Shown here piece after piece: positions 26,026-34,863 of a DNA stretch of 54,666 nucleotides (position 1 is its first letter; every line of letters starts with the position of its first letter). The notes under the pieces were generated by a model, which did no database searches, had not been told where the DNA came from, and was given only the letters and a program-made list of their open reading frames with translations. Origin of the DNA: an uncultured Muribaculaceae bacterium (GTDB lineage Bacteria; Bacteroidota; Bacteroidia; Bacteroidales; Muribaculaceae); assembly GCA_902494515.1 (NCBI GenBank), contig CABUTS010000011.1:1-54666 (forward strand), in the 5' to 3' direction. Both the position numbers and the translations under genes were made by a program.

Positions 26026-27595
26026 TCATCTCAAATCGCTTTTGCTCCTCGCCGCAACCCTCCCGGCGCTTACGCTGCCAGCCGCCGAGCCCTCCGATGC
26101 ATTCAATGTGAACTACACCGCCGAGGCCCTCTTCGCCGCCGGGAGCAACGATTTCGCACCTTATTATATAATGGCGAACAACCACGGCGTCCTCACCCAA
26201 AGCAAGGACGCCCTCCTTCGCCTGCGCCTCAAACACGACTGGAACACCGACCGCCGTTTCAGCTTCGGTTTCGGCGCCGAAATCATCGGCGGCTACGCCT
26301 CCCCGACCGACTACCTCCGGTTCGCTCCGGACGCCTCGGCCTCCGGCATCCCAGGCGCCATCAACGTCACCAACGGCGCCCTTCTCCCCCACTCCGAGCG
26401 GCCGGCGGCCTTCTGGCTTCAGCAGCTTTACGGCGAACTCCGCTACCGCGGCGTCTTCATGACGGTCGGCCTTAAGGAACACAGCTCGGGACTGCTGAAC
26501 TTCGCCCTCTCGAGCGGCGACCTCGTGGAGAGCGGCAACTCACGCCCCATCCCCGAGGTGCGCGTCGGTTTCAATGATTTCCAGGACATCCCCTTCACCA
26601 ACGGCTGGGCACAGATTCAGGGGGAAATCTCCTACGGCAAACTAACCGACAACAAGTGGATGCGAAACCACTACAACTATTACAACTCCCATCTGAACCA
26701 GGGAGCGCTCTACACCTACAAGCGCTGCTATTTCCGGTCGAAGCCCTCGCAGCCGCTGTCAGTGACCGTCGGGATGCAGGTCGGCGGTTTCTTTGGCGGC
26801 GAAACAACTTACTACTCCAAGGGGGAGGCCACCCGTCATTTTAAATACTCGAAAGGGATCAAGCAGTTCTTCAAGATGCTCATTCCATCGGATGGCGGCG
26901 GTCAGGCCTATTATTCGGGCAGCTCGCTCGGCTCATGGGACCTGATGTTCCGCTACCGTCTGCGCTCCGGCGCCCAACTGAGAGCCTACATGCAGAAGCC
27001 CTGGGAGGATGGTTCCGGTATCGGCTTCCTCAACGGTTTCGACGGCCTATGGGGCTTGGAATACCGCGCGGCGCAGCCCGGTCTGCTCTCCGCCGTGGTC
27101 GTGGAATATCTCGATTTCACCAACCAGAGCGGCCCGATGCACTGGGATCCGGATGACAACACCGGCACCGACATCACCACCCGCGCCGAGGGTTGCGACA
27201 ACTATTATTACAACCACGAATACAACGCCTACGCCTATTACGGCATGGCCATCGGCACGCCATTCATGGTATCACCGATCTATAACACCGACGGTTACCT
27301 GCAGTTCGCCGCCAACCGTATGCGCGGTTTTCACATCGGTCTGGAGGGGCAGTTCTCGCCGGAATTCTCTTACCGTGTGCTCGGCGGCTATCGCAAATCA
27401 TGGGGCGGCGGCAACGTGCCGTTCATCACTCCGAAGGATGACACCTCGGTTATGGCCGAAGGTATCTGGACGCCGCAAGCCATTGAGGGACTGAAGGTTA
27501 AAGCGCAATTCGGACTTGACCACGGCTCGTTGCTCGGCAACAACACCGGCGCTATGCTGACAGTCTCATACAGCGGCGATATATTCTTTAAATAA
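26009..27595 (+). CDS. Wzi-like outer-membrane beta-barrel (capsule assembly family)
   Basis: This 528-residue protein has a signal peptide (LLLLAATLPALTLPAAEPS). It shows repeated amphipathic strands rich in Tyr and Gly, including AFWLQQLYGELRYRGVFMTV, YGKLTDNKW and SYRVLGGYRKSWGGG, and ends YSGDIFFK with the aromatic/charged end of BamA substrates. YGKLTDNKW and the overall layout match the capsule assembly Wzi family of Bacteroidetes. E. coli Wzi helps attach capsule at the surface. The start overlaps glsB by 17 bp in another frame, so coupling with lipid synthesis is likely. It might act on another surface polymer. Confidence 0.8.
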   Translation: MRPNSNHLKSLLLLAATLPALTLPAAEPSDAFNVNYTAEALFAAGSNDFAPYYIMANNHGVLTQSKDALLRLRLKHDWNTDRRFSFGFGAEIIGGYASPTDYLRFAPDASASGIPGAINVTNGALLPHSERPAAFWLQQLYGELRYRGVFMTVGLKEHSSGLLNFALSSGDLVESGNSRPIPEVRVGFNDFQDIPFTNGWAQIQGEISYGKLTDNKWMRNHYNYYNSHLNQGALYTYKRCYFRSKPSQPLSVTVGMQVGGFFGGETTYYSKGEATRHFKYSKGIKQFFKMLIPSDGGGQAYYSGSSLGSWDLMFRYRLRSGAQLRAYMQKPWEDGSGIGFLNGFDGLWGLEYRAAQPGLLSAVVVEYLDFTNQSGPMHWDPDDNTGTDITTRAEGCDNYYYNHEYNAYAYYGMAIGTPFMVSPIYNTDGYLQFAANRMRGFHIGLEGQFSPEFSYRVLGGYRKSWGGGNVPFITPKDDTSVMAEGIWTPQAIEGLKVKAQFGLDHGSLLGNNTGAMLTVSYSGDIFFK

Positions 27596-27601
27596 TTGAA
27601 T

Positions 27602-28102
27602 ATGAAGATATTATCCAACATATTTCCCGACTGCCGGGGACGCCTTGCGGGCTTCGCGCTGTTGCTGTCCGCACTGCTCGGACTGATGGCGTCGCTGTCG
27701 GGCTGTACCCACAACAACGGCAACATCGGCGACTGGTTCGGTCGCTGGCAAATCCTGGAAATCAAGGTCGACGGGGTGGCCATGAGCGGCTACGAGCCTG
27801 TATATTTCCTTGATTTTCAAAACAATATAATCCGCGGAATAGAGGTTGGCGACGACGGTTACGACCGCAACACCCGCACGTTCTACGGCACCTGGAAGGA
27901 GGTCGGCGACAACGCCGTATCCTTCGATTTCAACCACCGTCAGGACGATGGGACATGGAACTACACCCCGTTCCCTATTCTGCATTTCCCCTCCGACGGC
28001 GCGTTTAACCTCTCCGTTGTAGACAAATCCTCCACAAAGCGCACACTCATTTACAACGCCCCCGACGGAGTGGAATACAGCTACGTTCTCCGCAAGCGGT
28101 AG
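27602..28102 (+). CDS. Lipocalin-like lipoprotein
   Basis: This is a 166-residue protein with ATG at 27602, 6 bp after the barrel gene's stop. The signal sequence ends in a lipobox (SLSGC), lipidating Cys at about 35. The mature part has a beta-rich pattern (GRWQILEIKVDGVAM, YFLDFQNNIIRGIEV, RTFYGTWKEVGDNAVSFDF) like the small lipocalin-like lipoproteins of Bacteroidales. Its function is unknown. It forms a probable unit with glsA, glsB and the Wzi-like gene. Its last codons and stop are repeated twice downstream in 20-bp steps. Confidence 0.75.
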   Translation: MKILSNIFPDCRGRLAGFALLLSALLGLMASLSGCTHNNGNIGDWFGRWQILEIKVDGVAMSGYEPVYFLDFQNNIIRGIEVGDDGYDRNTRTFYGTWKEVGDNAVSFDFNHRQDDGTWNYTPFPILHFPSDGAFNLSVVDKSSTKRTLIYNAPDGVEYSYVLRKR

Positions 28103-28150
28103 GCGCCCAGCGAAAGCGGTAGCCGCCCGGCAAAAGCGGTAGCCGCCAAT
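28091..28150. repeat. 20-bp tandem repeat of the lipoprotein stop region, three copies
   Basis: Units start at 28091, 28111 and 28131. All contain AAGCGGTAG followed by (G/C)CGCC. The first includes the genuine stop (TAG, 28100-28102) and the other two repeat TAG 20 and 40 bp later in the other frames. Confidence 0.92.
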
Positions 28151-28203
28151 CATACCCTGCGCCAATGGGTTTACAAAGTTTAAACACTGTAAGACAAGAT
28201 ATT

Positions 28204-29193
28204 ATGTCACGCGAAATAAAACATGCACTGGTCACAGGCGCCGACGGTTTCATCGGTTCGCATCTTGTGGACCTTCTGCTCTCCAAAGGTATAAAAGTCA
28301 GGGCTTTAAGCCAGTATAACTCCTTCAACAACTGGGGCTGGCTCGAGGGAAAGCATGACCCGAACCTCGAAATCGTCTGCGGTGATGTCCGCGACGCCGC
28401 CTACTGCCGCCACATCGCCGAAGGGGTCGACACGATTTTCCACCTCGCGGCCCTCATAGCTATTCCCTACAGCTACGTCGCCCCCGAAAGTTATGTCGAC
28501 ACGAACATCAAGGGTACAATGAATATGTGTCAGGCAGCCAAGGACTTAGGTATCGGTCGACTGATCGTGACCTCCACCTCGGAAGTCTACGGAACCGCGC
28601 AGTATGTGCCCATCGACGAGAAGCATCCGCGCCAGCCGCAGTCACCCTATTCGGCCACGAAAATCGGCGCTGACGCCATCGCCAAGAGTTTCTACAACGC
28701 TTTCGGGCTGCCCGTAGTAATCGCCCGTCCGTTCAACACTTACGGTCCGCGTCAGAGCGCCCGCGCCATCATCCCGACAATTATCTCGCAGATTGCCAAC
28801 GGCGCCCGCGAAATCAAGGTCGGCGACCTCACCCCCACCCGCGATTTCAACTTCGTGGAGGATACCTGCCGCGGTTTCTATGCTTTGGCCACCGCCGAAG
28901 GTATTGAGGGAGAGGAGATTAACATCGCCACAGGTACTGAGGTCTCGATGGCCGACACCCTGAAGATGATTGCCGAACTGATGGACGCCGACGTGAAGTA
29001 TGTGGTTGATCCACAGCGCCTCCGCCCGTCGAAGAGCGAAGTTTTCCGCCTTTGTGGCGACAACACCAAAATCACCACGCTGACCGACTGGCGTCCGCAG
29101 GTGTCGCTGCGCGAAGGTCTGGCAAAAACAATCGCCTGGTTCACCACCCCCGGCAACCTTAACGGCTACAAATCAGATATTTACAACCGATAA
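28204..29193 (+). CDS. LegB-like NAD-dependent 4,6-dehydratase
   Basis: This 329-residue extended short-chain dehydrogenase starts at ATG 28204 (MSREIKHALVTGADG); an in-frame ATG 39 bp earlier is less likely. The Rossmann motif is TGADGFIGSHLVDLL, followed by ALSQYNSFNNWGWLE, a stretch characteristic of LegB-type UDP-sugar 4,6-dehydratases. STSEVYG and SPYSATK supply the catalytic Ser/Thr and YxxxK. LegB catalyses the first step towards legionaminic acid. Here it leads a three-gene set with an ATP-grasp enzyme and a NeuB-type synthase. The aminotransferase (LegC) and epimerase (LegG) of the full pathway are not in the window. Confidence 0.82.
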   Translation: MSREIKHALVTGADGFIGSHLVDLLLSKGIKVRALSQYNSFNNWGWLEGKHDPNLEIVCGDVRDAAYCRHIAEGVDTIFHLAALIAIPYSYVAPESYVDTNIKGTMNMCQAAKDLGIGRLIVTSTSEVYGTAQYVPIDEKHPRQPQSPYSATKIGADAIAKSFYNAFGLPVVIARPFNTYGPRQSARAIIPTIISQIANGAREIKVGDLTPTRDFNFVEDTCRGFYALATAEGIEGEEINIATGTEVSMADTLKMIAELMDADVKYVVDPQRLRPSKSEVFRLCGDNTKITTLTDWRPQVSLREGLAKTIAWFTTPGNLNGYKSDIYNR

Positions 29194-29203
29194 TCCGGGT
29201 ATA

Positions 29204-30172
29204 ATGGCAGACGCTGCACGAAAAGTAAAAATTCTTTTCCTCGGGGGCGCAAAGCGCGTCTCGATGGGTGAAAAATTTCTGGAAGCCGGCCGACGTCTCG
29301 GTCTGGAGGTCGAGCTGTTCAGCTACGAACTCACCCCGTTCGTGCCGGTGGCGTCCATCGCCACGATTATCGAGGGACGCCGATGGAAAGACCCCGACCT
29401 CTATAATCATCTGAATCAGGTAGTTACAGAACACGGAATCGACATCCTCATCCCGTTTGTCGACGGCGCCGTGGAGGTTGCAGCCCGTTACCGCGATGAT
29501 TTCGGCAACGTCTGGGTTCCGGTCGGGACTCCCGAAAGCGCAGCCGCCATGTTCGACAAGTTGCTGGCGGACAGACTGTTTCGTAACAACCATCTGCCGG
29601 TGCCTATGAATCGGGAGGAGCATGGTTCCGCTCCCCTCCCCCTGATTGCGAAGCCCCGATTCGGCTCAGCCTCCAAGGGAATCCGGGTCATCAGCAACGA
29701 AACCGAGCTGGAGGATCTGAACGTTCAAGATTATCTGATTCAGGAGTATATCGCTGACCGTAAGGAGATTACGATTGATTGCTACCGTTCCATCAGTGGG
29801 GAAGTCATCTGCACTGTTCCCCGTTACCGCATCGAGACCCAGGGGGGCGAGGCATCGGTGACCCGCACGTTCTCAAATTCCGAAGTCGAAGCGCTGGCAG
29901 CCCGTACGCTCGAGACTCTTGACCTGCGCGGCGCCGTGACGATTCAGCTGCTCGAACGTGCCGAACCGCAGCCCGGCCAGGAACGGTTTATGCTGATGGA
30001 AATCAACCCGCGTCTCGGCGGCGGGGCCGTCTGCTCGGTTCACGCCGGAGCCTGTCTGCCGGAATTTATCCTTCGCGACAGCCTCGGGATGCCCCTCGAG
30101 CCATGCCGCGACTGGATTCCCGGTACGCTCATAACACGCTATTTCTCAGAAATTTGCTTTAAGCCATGTTGA
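29204..30172 (+). CDS. ATP-grasp ligase in a nonulosonate gene set
   Basis: This 322-residue ATP-grasp protein has LIAKPRFGSASKGIRV (ATP-binding Lys and loop), LIQEYIADRKEITIDCY and the Mg2+-binding LMEINPRLGGGAV. The N-terminal domain (KILFLGGAKRVSMG) is a pre-ATP-grasp Rossmann fold. It resembles carbamoyl-phosphate-synthetase-large-subunit-like orphan ligases. Such enzymes join a carboxylate to an amine with ATP. It starts 10 bp after the LegB-like gene and overlaps the NeuB-like gene by 7 bp. It may add an amino-acid or acyl group to a nonulosonate intermediate, but that is inference. Confidence 0.8.
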   Translation: MADAARKVKILFLGGAKRVSMGEKFLEAGRRLGLEVELFSYELTPFVPVASIATIIEGRRWKDPDLYNHLNQVVTEHGIDILIPFVDGAVEVAARYRDDFGNVWVPVGTPESAAAMFDKLLADRLFRNNHLPVPMNREEHGSAPLPLIAKPRFGSASKGIRVISNETELEDLNVQDYLIQEYIADRKEITIDCYRSISGEVICTVPRYRIETQGGEASVTRTFSNSEVEALAARTLETLDLRGAVTIQLLERAEPQPGQERFMLMEINPRLGGGAVCSVHAGACLPEFILRDSLGMPLEPCRDWIPGTLITRYFSEICFKPC

Positions 30173-31179
30173 AATTTGACAAAGTGATGATTATTGCCGA
30201 AGCCGGAGTCAACCACAACGGCGACTTCGCGATGGCTGAAAAAATGATATACGCCGCCAAAGAGGCCGGCGCCGATTACGTGAAATTCCAGACTGCCGTC
30301 CCCGAGCAGGTAATTTCCGTATTTGCGGAAAAGGCTGAATATCAGAAGGAAACAACCGGCAAGGAGGAAAGTCAGCTCGACATGTGCCGCAAAATCCACC
30401 TCCCGCTGAGCGCTTATAAAACCCTCGCCGGCATCTGCCGTGAGGCCGGAATCGGCTTCATGTCCACCCCCTTCGACCTGGAATCGGTCGACTGTCTGGC
30501 ATCCCTCGGGATGGATTACTGGAAAATTCCTTCGGGCGAAATCACTAACTTGCCGTATCTCAGGAAGATCGCTACTCACCACGGCAAAATCATCATGTCC
30601 ACCGGTATGTGCACCCTCCCCGAAATCGAGGCTGCGATGCAGGTGCTCGTCGACGGCGGAGTCAGCCGCGAAGATATCGCCCTACTGCACTGCAACACGC
30701 AGTACCCCACCCCGATGTGCGACGTGAACCTCCGCGCCATGGAGGCTCTGCGCACGCTGCATCCCGGCGCCGTCGGCTACAGCGACCACACCGTAGGCAT
30801 CGAGGTTCCCATCGGCGCCGTAGCCCTCGGCGCCAATATCATCGAGAAGCATTTCACCCTCGATCGCAACCTCCCCGGACCCGACCACCGCGCGTCGCTC
30901 GAACCCGATGAGCTGAAGGCAATGGTTTCGGCAATCCGTAACATCGAGCAGGCCCTCGGCACCCCCGAGAAGAGGGTTTCGGACTCCGAGCGCCCGAACA
31001 TCGCCATCGCCCGCAAAAGCATCGTGGCAGCCCGCGATATCCGCAAGGGTGAGCTTCTGACCGCTGAGAACCTCGCCTGCAAACGCCCCGGCACCGGCCT
31101 ATCCCCCATGGTTTGGGACCAGGTGGTCGGAACCAAGGCTGTCCGCGATTTCCAGGCCGACGAGGAAATCGCACTTTAA
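30166..31179 (+). CDS. N-acetylneuraminate/legionaminate synthase (NeuB/LegI family)
   Basis: This 337-residue enzyme condenses a 6-carbon amino sugar with phosphoenolpyruvate to a 9-carbon nonulosonic acid. The family features are IIAEAGVNHNGD, KFQTAVPEQ, STGMCTLPEIEAAM, GYSDHTVGIE and IEKHFTLDRNLPGPDH. A C-terminal SAF/antifreeze-like domain starts at about 280 (ARKSIVAARDIRKGELL). Whether the product is sialic, legionaminic or pseudaminic acid cannot be read from these motifs; the LegB-like neighbour favours legionaminate. It overlaps the ATP-grasp gene by 7 bp. No CMP-nonulosonate synthetase is present in the window. Confidence 0.88.
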   Translation: MLKFDKVMIIAEAGVNHNGDFAMAEKMIYAAKEAGADYVKFQTAVPEQVISVFAEKAEYQKETTGKEESQLDMCRKIHLPLSAYKTLAGICREAGIGFMSTPFDLESVDCLASLGMDYWKIPSGEITNLPYLRKIATHHGKIIMSTGMCTLPEIEAAMQVLVDGGVSREDIALLHCNTQYPTPMCDVNLRAMEALRTLHPGAVGYSDHTVGIEVPIGAVALGANIIEKHFTLDRNLPGPDHRASLEPDELKAMVSAIRNIEQALGTPEKRVSDSERPNIAIARKSIVAARDIRKGELLTAENLACKRPGTGLSPMVWDQVVGTKAVRDFQADEEIAL

Positions 31180-31249
31180 TCAACCAGCCTCAGGGAAATG
31201 CCTTGAGATCGCTTACGTTGTGTATGACTAACTGCTTGATTATTTGAAA

Positions 31250-32122
31250 ATGGATAATGCAGCAACCGTCAGGAGCGTTGTGACCGATGCCATGAGCCGT
31301 CTGGAGCCAAAGTATGGCCACGGCGAGGCTCAGGCCATGGTCCGCTTCATTTTTGAGAACCTCAAGGGGTGGAGCGCCGTGGATCTCGTTATCCGTCAGG
31401 AAGATACGCTCAGCGATTTCATCGCCGGCAAGGTCAGCGACGTGGTAAAACGGCTGCTGAACGACGAACCGATTCAACTGATTTTCGGCGTCGCCGATTT
31501 CTACGGCATGAAGCTGAAAGTCACCGGCGCCACACTCATTCCGCGACCCGAAACAGCTGAGTTAGTGGATATTATCGTCAAGGACAACCGGCAGAAAGAC
31601 CTCCGGGTGCTCGACGCCGGAACCGGCAGCGGCTGCATCGCCATCGCCCTTGCGCGCAACCTCCCGTTCGCTGAAGTCACCGCCATCGACCTCAGCACGG
31701 CAGCCCTCGCCGTCGCCAAAGAAAACGCGCAACAGCTTCACTGTCAAATAAATTTCAAGGTAGCCGACATTCTGGAATTACCAAAAGTATCATTACCCGG
31801 CGCACCGTTTGACATCCTTGTCAGCAATCCGCCGTATATCACTGTCCGGGAGAAAGCCGACATGGACCGCAACGTCCTCGGCTACGAACCGTCGAGCGCC
31901 CTGTTCGTGCCCGACGACGACCCGCTGAGGTTCTACACACCGCTGCTTAAGGCCGCGGCCGACGGTCTCGTTGTCCCCGGCGGAAAGGTTTATTTCGAAA
32001 TCAACCCGCTGTATGCCGGCGATTTACGTCAGCAGGCAAACCGCCTCGGCTTCGATGACGTCGCAATCCTCCGCGACTCCTACGGCAAAAACCGCTTCCT
32101 CTCCGCCGTCCGGCCAACCTGA
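31250..32122 (+). CDS. prmC: Peptide chain release factor methyltransferase
   Basis: This 290-residue enzyme methylates the glutamine of the GGQ motif in release factors. The SAM-binding motif is LDAGTGSGCIAIALA. The catalytic NPPY is in LVSNPPYITV. LIPRPETAELVD is the PrmC-specific loop. The start is ATG 31250; a TTG two codons upstream is a less likely alternative. It lies 70 bp after the NeuB-like gene and leads a close-set group with recX and comF. Confidence 0.95.
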   Translation: MDNAATVRSVVTDAMSRLEPKYGHGEAQAMVRFIFENLKGWSAVDLVIRQEDTLSDFIAGKVSDVVKRLLNDEPIQLIFGVADFYGMKLKVTGATLIPRPETAELVDIIVKDNRQKDLRVLDAGTGSGCIAIALARNLPFAEVTAIDLSTAALAVAKENAQQLHCQINFKVADILELPKVSLPGAPFDILVSNPPYITVREKADMDRNVLGYEPSSALFVPDDDPLRFYTPLLKAAADGLVVPGGKVYFEINPLYAGDLRQQANRLGFDDVAILRDSYGKNRFLSAVRPT

Positions 32123-32153
32123 CTCCCCGCCGAATACATTATCTACATCTACC

Positions 32154-32651
32154 ATGCAATTACGGAAACCAATCTCAAAGGAAACCGCTCAGCAACGACT
32201 CGAAACTCTTTGCGTCGCCGCCGAACACTGCCGCTTTGAGCTGGAGGAAAAACTGCGCAGATGGGGACTGCCGGCCGACGAACGCGAGGAGGTTCTCGCC
32301 ACCCTCGAGAAGGCCCGTTTTTTCGACGACGCCCGTTTTGCGAAGGCTTATGTCCGCGACAAGGTCGTCTACAACCGCTGGGGACGCCAGAAAGTGTCTA
32401 TGGGGCTGTATGCCAAGCGGATAGACCGCAGTCTGATCGACGAAGCGTTCGACGAGCTCAACCCGGAGGACTACGAGGACGCCGCCCTGCGTTATCTCGA
32501 AGCAAAAGCTCGCTCAGTCAAGGAGGGGTTCACCTACGAAGGGCGCACAAAGCTCTATCGGTCAGGCATTTCCCGCGGTTTCGAGTCTGCTCTCGTCGCC
32601 CGTCTCGTCAAGAATCCGAAAATCTGGGGAATAGACCCCGATGAGGCATGA
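32154..32651 (+). CDS. recX: Regulatory protein RecX
   Basis: This 165-residue RecX-family protein starts at ATG 32154 (MQLRKPISKETAQQRLETLC). The three-helix repeats of the family are seen as CRFELEEKLRRWG, VLATLEKARFFDDARFAKAY and WGRQKVSMGLYAKRI. RecX inhibits RecA filament growth. The frame is open far upstream through the prmC 3' end in another frame, which is a shadow. Its stop overlaps the comF ATG by 4 bp (ATGA), so the two are coupled. Confidence 0.9.
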   Translation: MQLRKPISKETAQQRLETLCVAAEHCRFELEEKLRRWGLPADEREEVLATLEKARFFDDARFAKAYVRDKVVYNRWGRQKVSMGLYAKRIDRSLIDEAFDELNPEDYEDAALRYLEAKARSVKEGFTYEGRTKLYRSGISRGFESALVARLVKNPKIWGIDPDEA

Positions 32652-33442
32652 GAACCTCCGGCAAATACCTACTGAAGCGTCTGATGGGCGACTTCAAGGC
32701 GATGTTTTTCCCGCGTACCTGCCGGATTTGCCATGAACCGCTGGTCGAGGGGGAACAGTTGCTGTGCCTGCACTGCATCCGCGAAATCCCGGTCACCAGA
32801 TTCGATGCGCCGGGCCTTAACCCGCTGGAACACAAGATCGCAGATCCGGCGGTGCCGATTGCCGGAGCCGCCTCGTTCTTCTTTTACACCCACACCTCCC
32901 CTTACGCGTCGCTGATACGCGACGCAAAATACAACAACCAGCCGGAAATCGACGCCCTGCTCGCCCGAATTTTCGCCGAACAGCTGCAGCCATACGGCTT
33001 TTTCGATGGCGTCGACCTGATTGTGCCCGTGCCGATTCACTGGTTCAAGCGCGTGAAACGCGGTTACAACCAGGGGGATTTCATAGCCCAAGGCGTCAGC
33101 GAAGTGATCGGTGCGCCTGTCGCCGATGACCTCCTCCGCGCCCGGGCACATGCCCCGCAGGCCAAAAAGTCGGGCCGCGAACGACGCCTCTCGGCCGACT
33201 CTGTTTTCTCCATCGAACCGAAATCACTTCCCGAACCCATAAACCGACCATTGCCGGCCAAACGACAACCTGACAACCCCAATATGTTCCCGGAGCCAGT
33301 AGCCGCCTATCCCGCGCATATTCTCCTTGTCGACGACGTGATAACCACCGGCGCCACTATCCTACGGTGCGCCGCTCTCCTCCACTCCGCTTTCCCCCTG
33401 GCGCGCCTCTCCATCCTCTCCCTCGCAACCACTCCGCTGTAA
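32648..33442 (+). CDS. ComF-family phosphoribosyltransferase-like protein
   Basis: This 264-residue protein has an N-terminal zinc-finger-like CRICHEPLVEGEQLLCLHC. The type I phosphoribosyltransferase domain carries DLIVPVPIHWFKRVKRGYNQ and the PRPP-binding ILLVDDVITTGATI. ComF proteins support DNA uptake in competent bacteria and are widely conserved. Compared with typical ComF there is an extra loop of about 25 residues (KSLPEPINRPLPAKRQPDN) before the PRPP loop. It is coupled to recX. Confidence 0.92.
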   Translation: MRTSGKYLLKRLMGDFKAMFFPRTCRICHEPLVEGEQLLCLHCIREIPVTRFDAPGLNPLEHKIADPAVPIAGAASFFFYTHTSPYASLIRDAKYNNQPEIDALLARIFAEQLQPYGFFDGVDLIVPVPIHWFKRVKRGYNQGDFIAQGVSEVIGAPVADDLLRARAHAPQAKKSGRERRLSADSVFSIEPKSLPEPINRPLPAKRQPDNPNMFPEPVAAYPAHILLVDDVITTGATILRCAALLHSAFPLARLSILSLATTPL

Positions 33443-33520
33443 AATTACAGCCTGATTTGTAAAGCATGGCGTTTATAAGGGATGAAGCTTATAAGGTATG
33501 CGGCGCCTTCACAGACATAA

Positions 33521-33561
33521 CAAAGCCCGCTTGCTCCGGAGACCGGGGGAAGCGGGCTTTG
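33521..33561. terminator. Bidirectional terminator between comF and ompA
   Basis: CAAAGCCCGCTT (33521-33532) pairs perfectly with AAGCGGGCTTTG (33550-33561). It lies between the convergent ends of comF and ompA. Both sides are moderately T-rich when read outward. Confidence 0.85.
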
Positions 33562-33648
33562 CTTATGTTTCAGGAGATCAATTCCTGTATGCTGTCAGAC
33601 ACGTTCCGATGTCTGAGGATATCAGGGACCCTGGATGAACGGGATGGC

Positions 33649-34863
33649 TTAGTTTGCAGGGACGAAGATTACGATACGGTTCCAGTTGTTTACGTCGTAA
33701 GGCTGAACAGCGGAGCCTTCTGCATCGATGGTCAGGCGGTCAGATGCGATACCGTAGGTCTTGGTCAGGGCGTTGAAGACAGCCTGTGCACGGCGCTCGG
33801 AGAGTTCCTTATTGTAAGCTGCAGTGCCGGTATCCTTGTCGGCATAACCCTTGATGACAACACTGACATCGGGATTGGCCTTGAGGTATTCGGCTACGTT
33901 GTAGACGTTTACCATCTCTTCAGAGGAGATCTTCGCGGAGTTGATGTCGAAACGGACGGTGGACATCATCGGCACACCCTGAACGGGTTCGGGGCAGTCG
34001 GGCTGGATAACCTTGGCTTCGGGGCAGGGGAGCTGAGATTCAGCGACTTCGAGAGCAGCTGCTGTGGTGGCGAGTTCGCTGCGGAGGGCGTTGACCTGAC
34101 CGTTAAGCGAAGCGATATAAGCCTGGTCGCGGCATGCGTTGTAAGCCACATAGTTTACACCGCCGAGGTTGAAGGAAAGACCACCGATGGCCTGCAGGTT
34201 GACATCGATAGGTTCGTCGACAGCGGCCTGATTGACATTGTCGCCGTAGAACGATGCGCGGCCTTCGAGGAAGAAGTCAACATACTGGCAGAGACGGAAG
34301 CGGAGCTGGATACCGGCCGATACGGGGAGAGTCCAGGAGCGGTTGTGCTGTTTGCCGTCGCGGTGTACGTTGGTACCGGCGGACTTGATGTTCCAGGTAT
34401 AGGTTCCGCCCAGACCTACGAAGGGTACTACACTGACAGGACGTCCGGGATTGACACCTCCGAGGGAGTTGCACATATCCCACATAAAGTCGAAGTTGAG
34501 GTTTGCGAAGCGGGCCTTGGAGTAGGACTCATTGTCCCAATGCCATGCGCCGTAGTAGCCGCTGAAGCGGAAGCCCAGATAGGGCGAGAACCATCGGCCG
34601 ACGCCGACATTGTAGGTTGCCGTGATGTGGTGTTTCTCCTTTCCGTCGGGGAGCATGTTCTCGAACATGGGGACGGAGATACCGGCACCTGCCTGGATGA
34701 ACCAGTTGTTGCGCCCGTCGAGGGCATAATTTGTTTTACAGTTTGCAGCGTCCACTACACTGACACTCTCTTCCTCGACAACAAAGTCCTGTGCTTTGGC
34801 TGATTCCGTAGCCACGACCCCGAGACAAAAAGCTGCCGTGGCAAAAAATAGTTGCTTTTTCAT
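33649..34863 (-). CDS. ompA: OmpA-family outer-membrane porin
   Basis: This 404-residue protein starts at ATG 34863, with a signal peptide (MKKQLFFATAAFCLGVVATESAKA). A beta-barrel domain (about 45-240) has Gly/Tyr strands such as WFIQAGAGISVPM and YLGFRFSGYYGAW. A C-terminal OmpA peptidoglycan-binding domain follows (VRFDINSAKISSEEM, VVIKGYADKDTGTAAYNKEL, LSERRAQAVFNAL), with the Asp and Arg that bind diaminopimelate. A short coiled segment (ASLNGQVNALRSELATT) and a Cys/Pro linker separate the two. It is likely a major structural porin. A leader of roughly 450 bases is predicted. Confidence 0.93.
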   Translation of the reverse strand: MKKQLFFATAAFCLGVVATESAKAQDFVVEEESVSVVDAANCKTNYALDGRNNWFIQAGAGISVPMFENMLPDGKEKHHITATYNVGVGRWFSPYLGFRFSGYYGAWHWDNESYSKARFANLNFDFMWDMCNSLGGVNPGRPVSVVPFVGLGGTYTWNIKSAGTNVHRDGKQHNRSWTLPVSAGIQLRFRLCQYVDFFLEGRASFYGDNVNQAAVDEPIDVNLQAIGGLSFNLGGVNYVAYNACRDQAYIASLNGQVNALRSELATTAAALEVAESQLPCPEAKVIQPDCPEPVQGVPMMSTVRFDINSAKISSEEMVNVYNVAEYLKANPDVSVVIKGYADKDTGTAAYNKELSERRAQAVFNALTKTYGIASDRLTIDAEGSAVQPYDVNNWNRIVIFVPAN

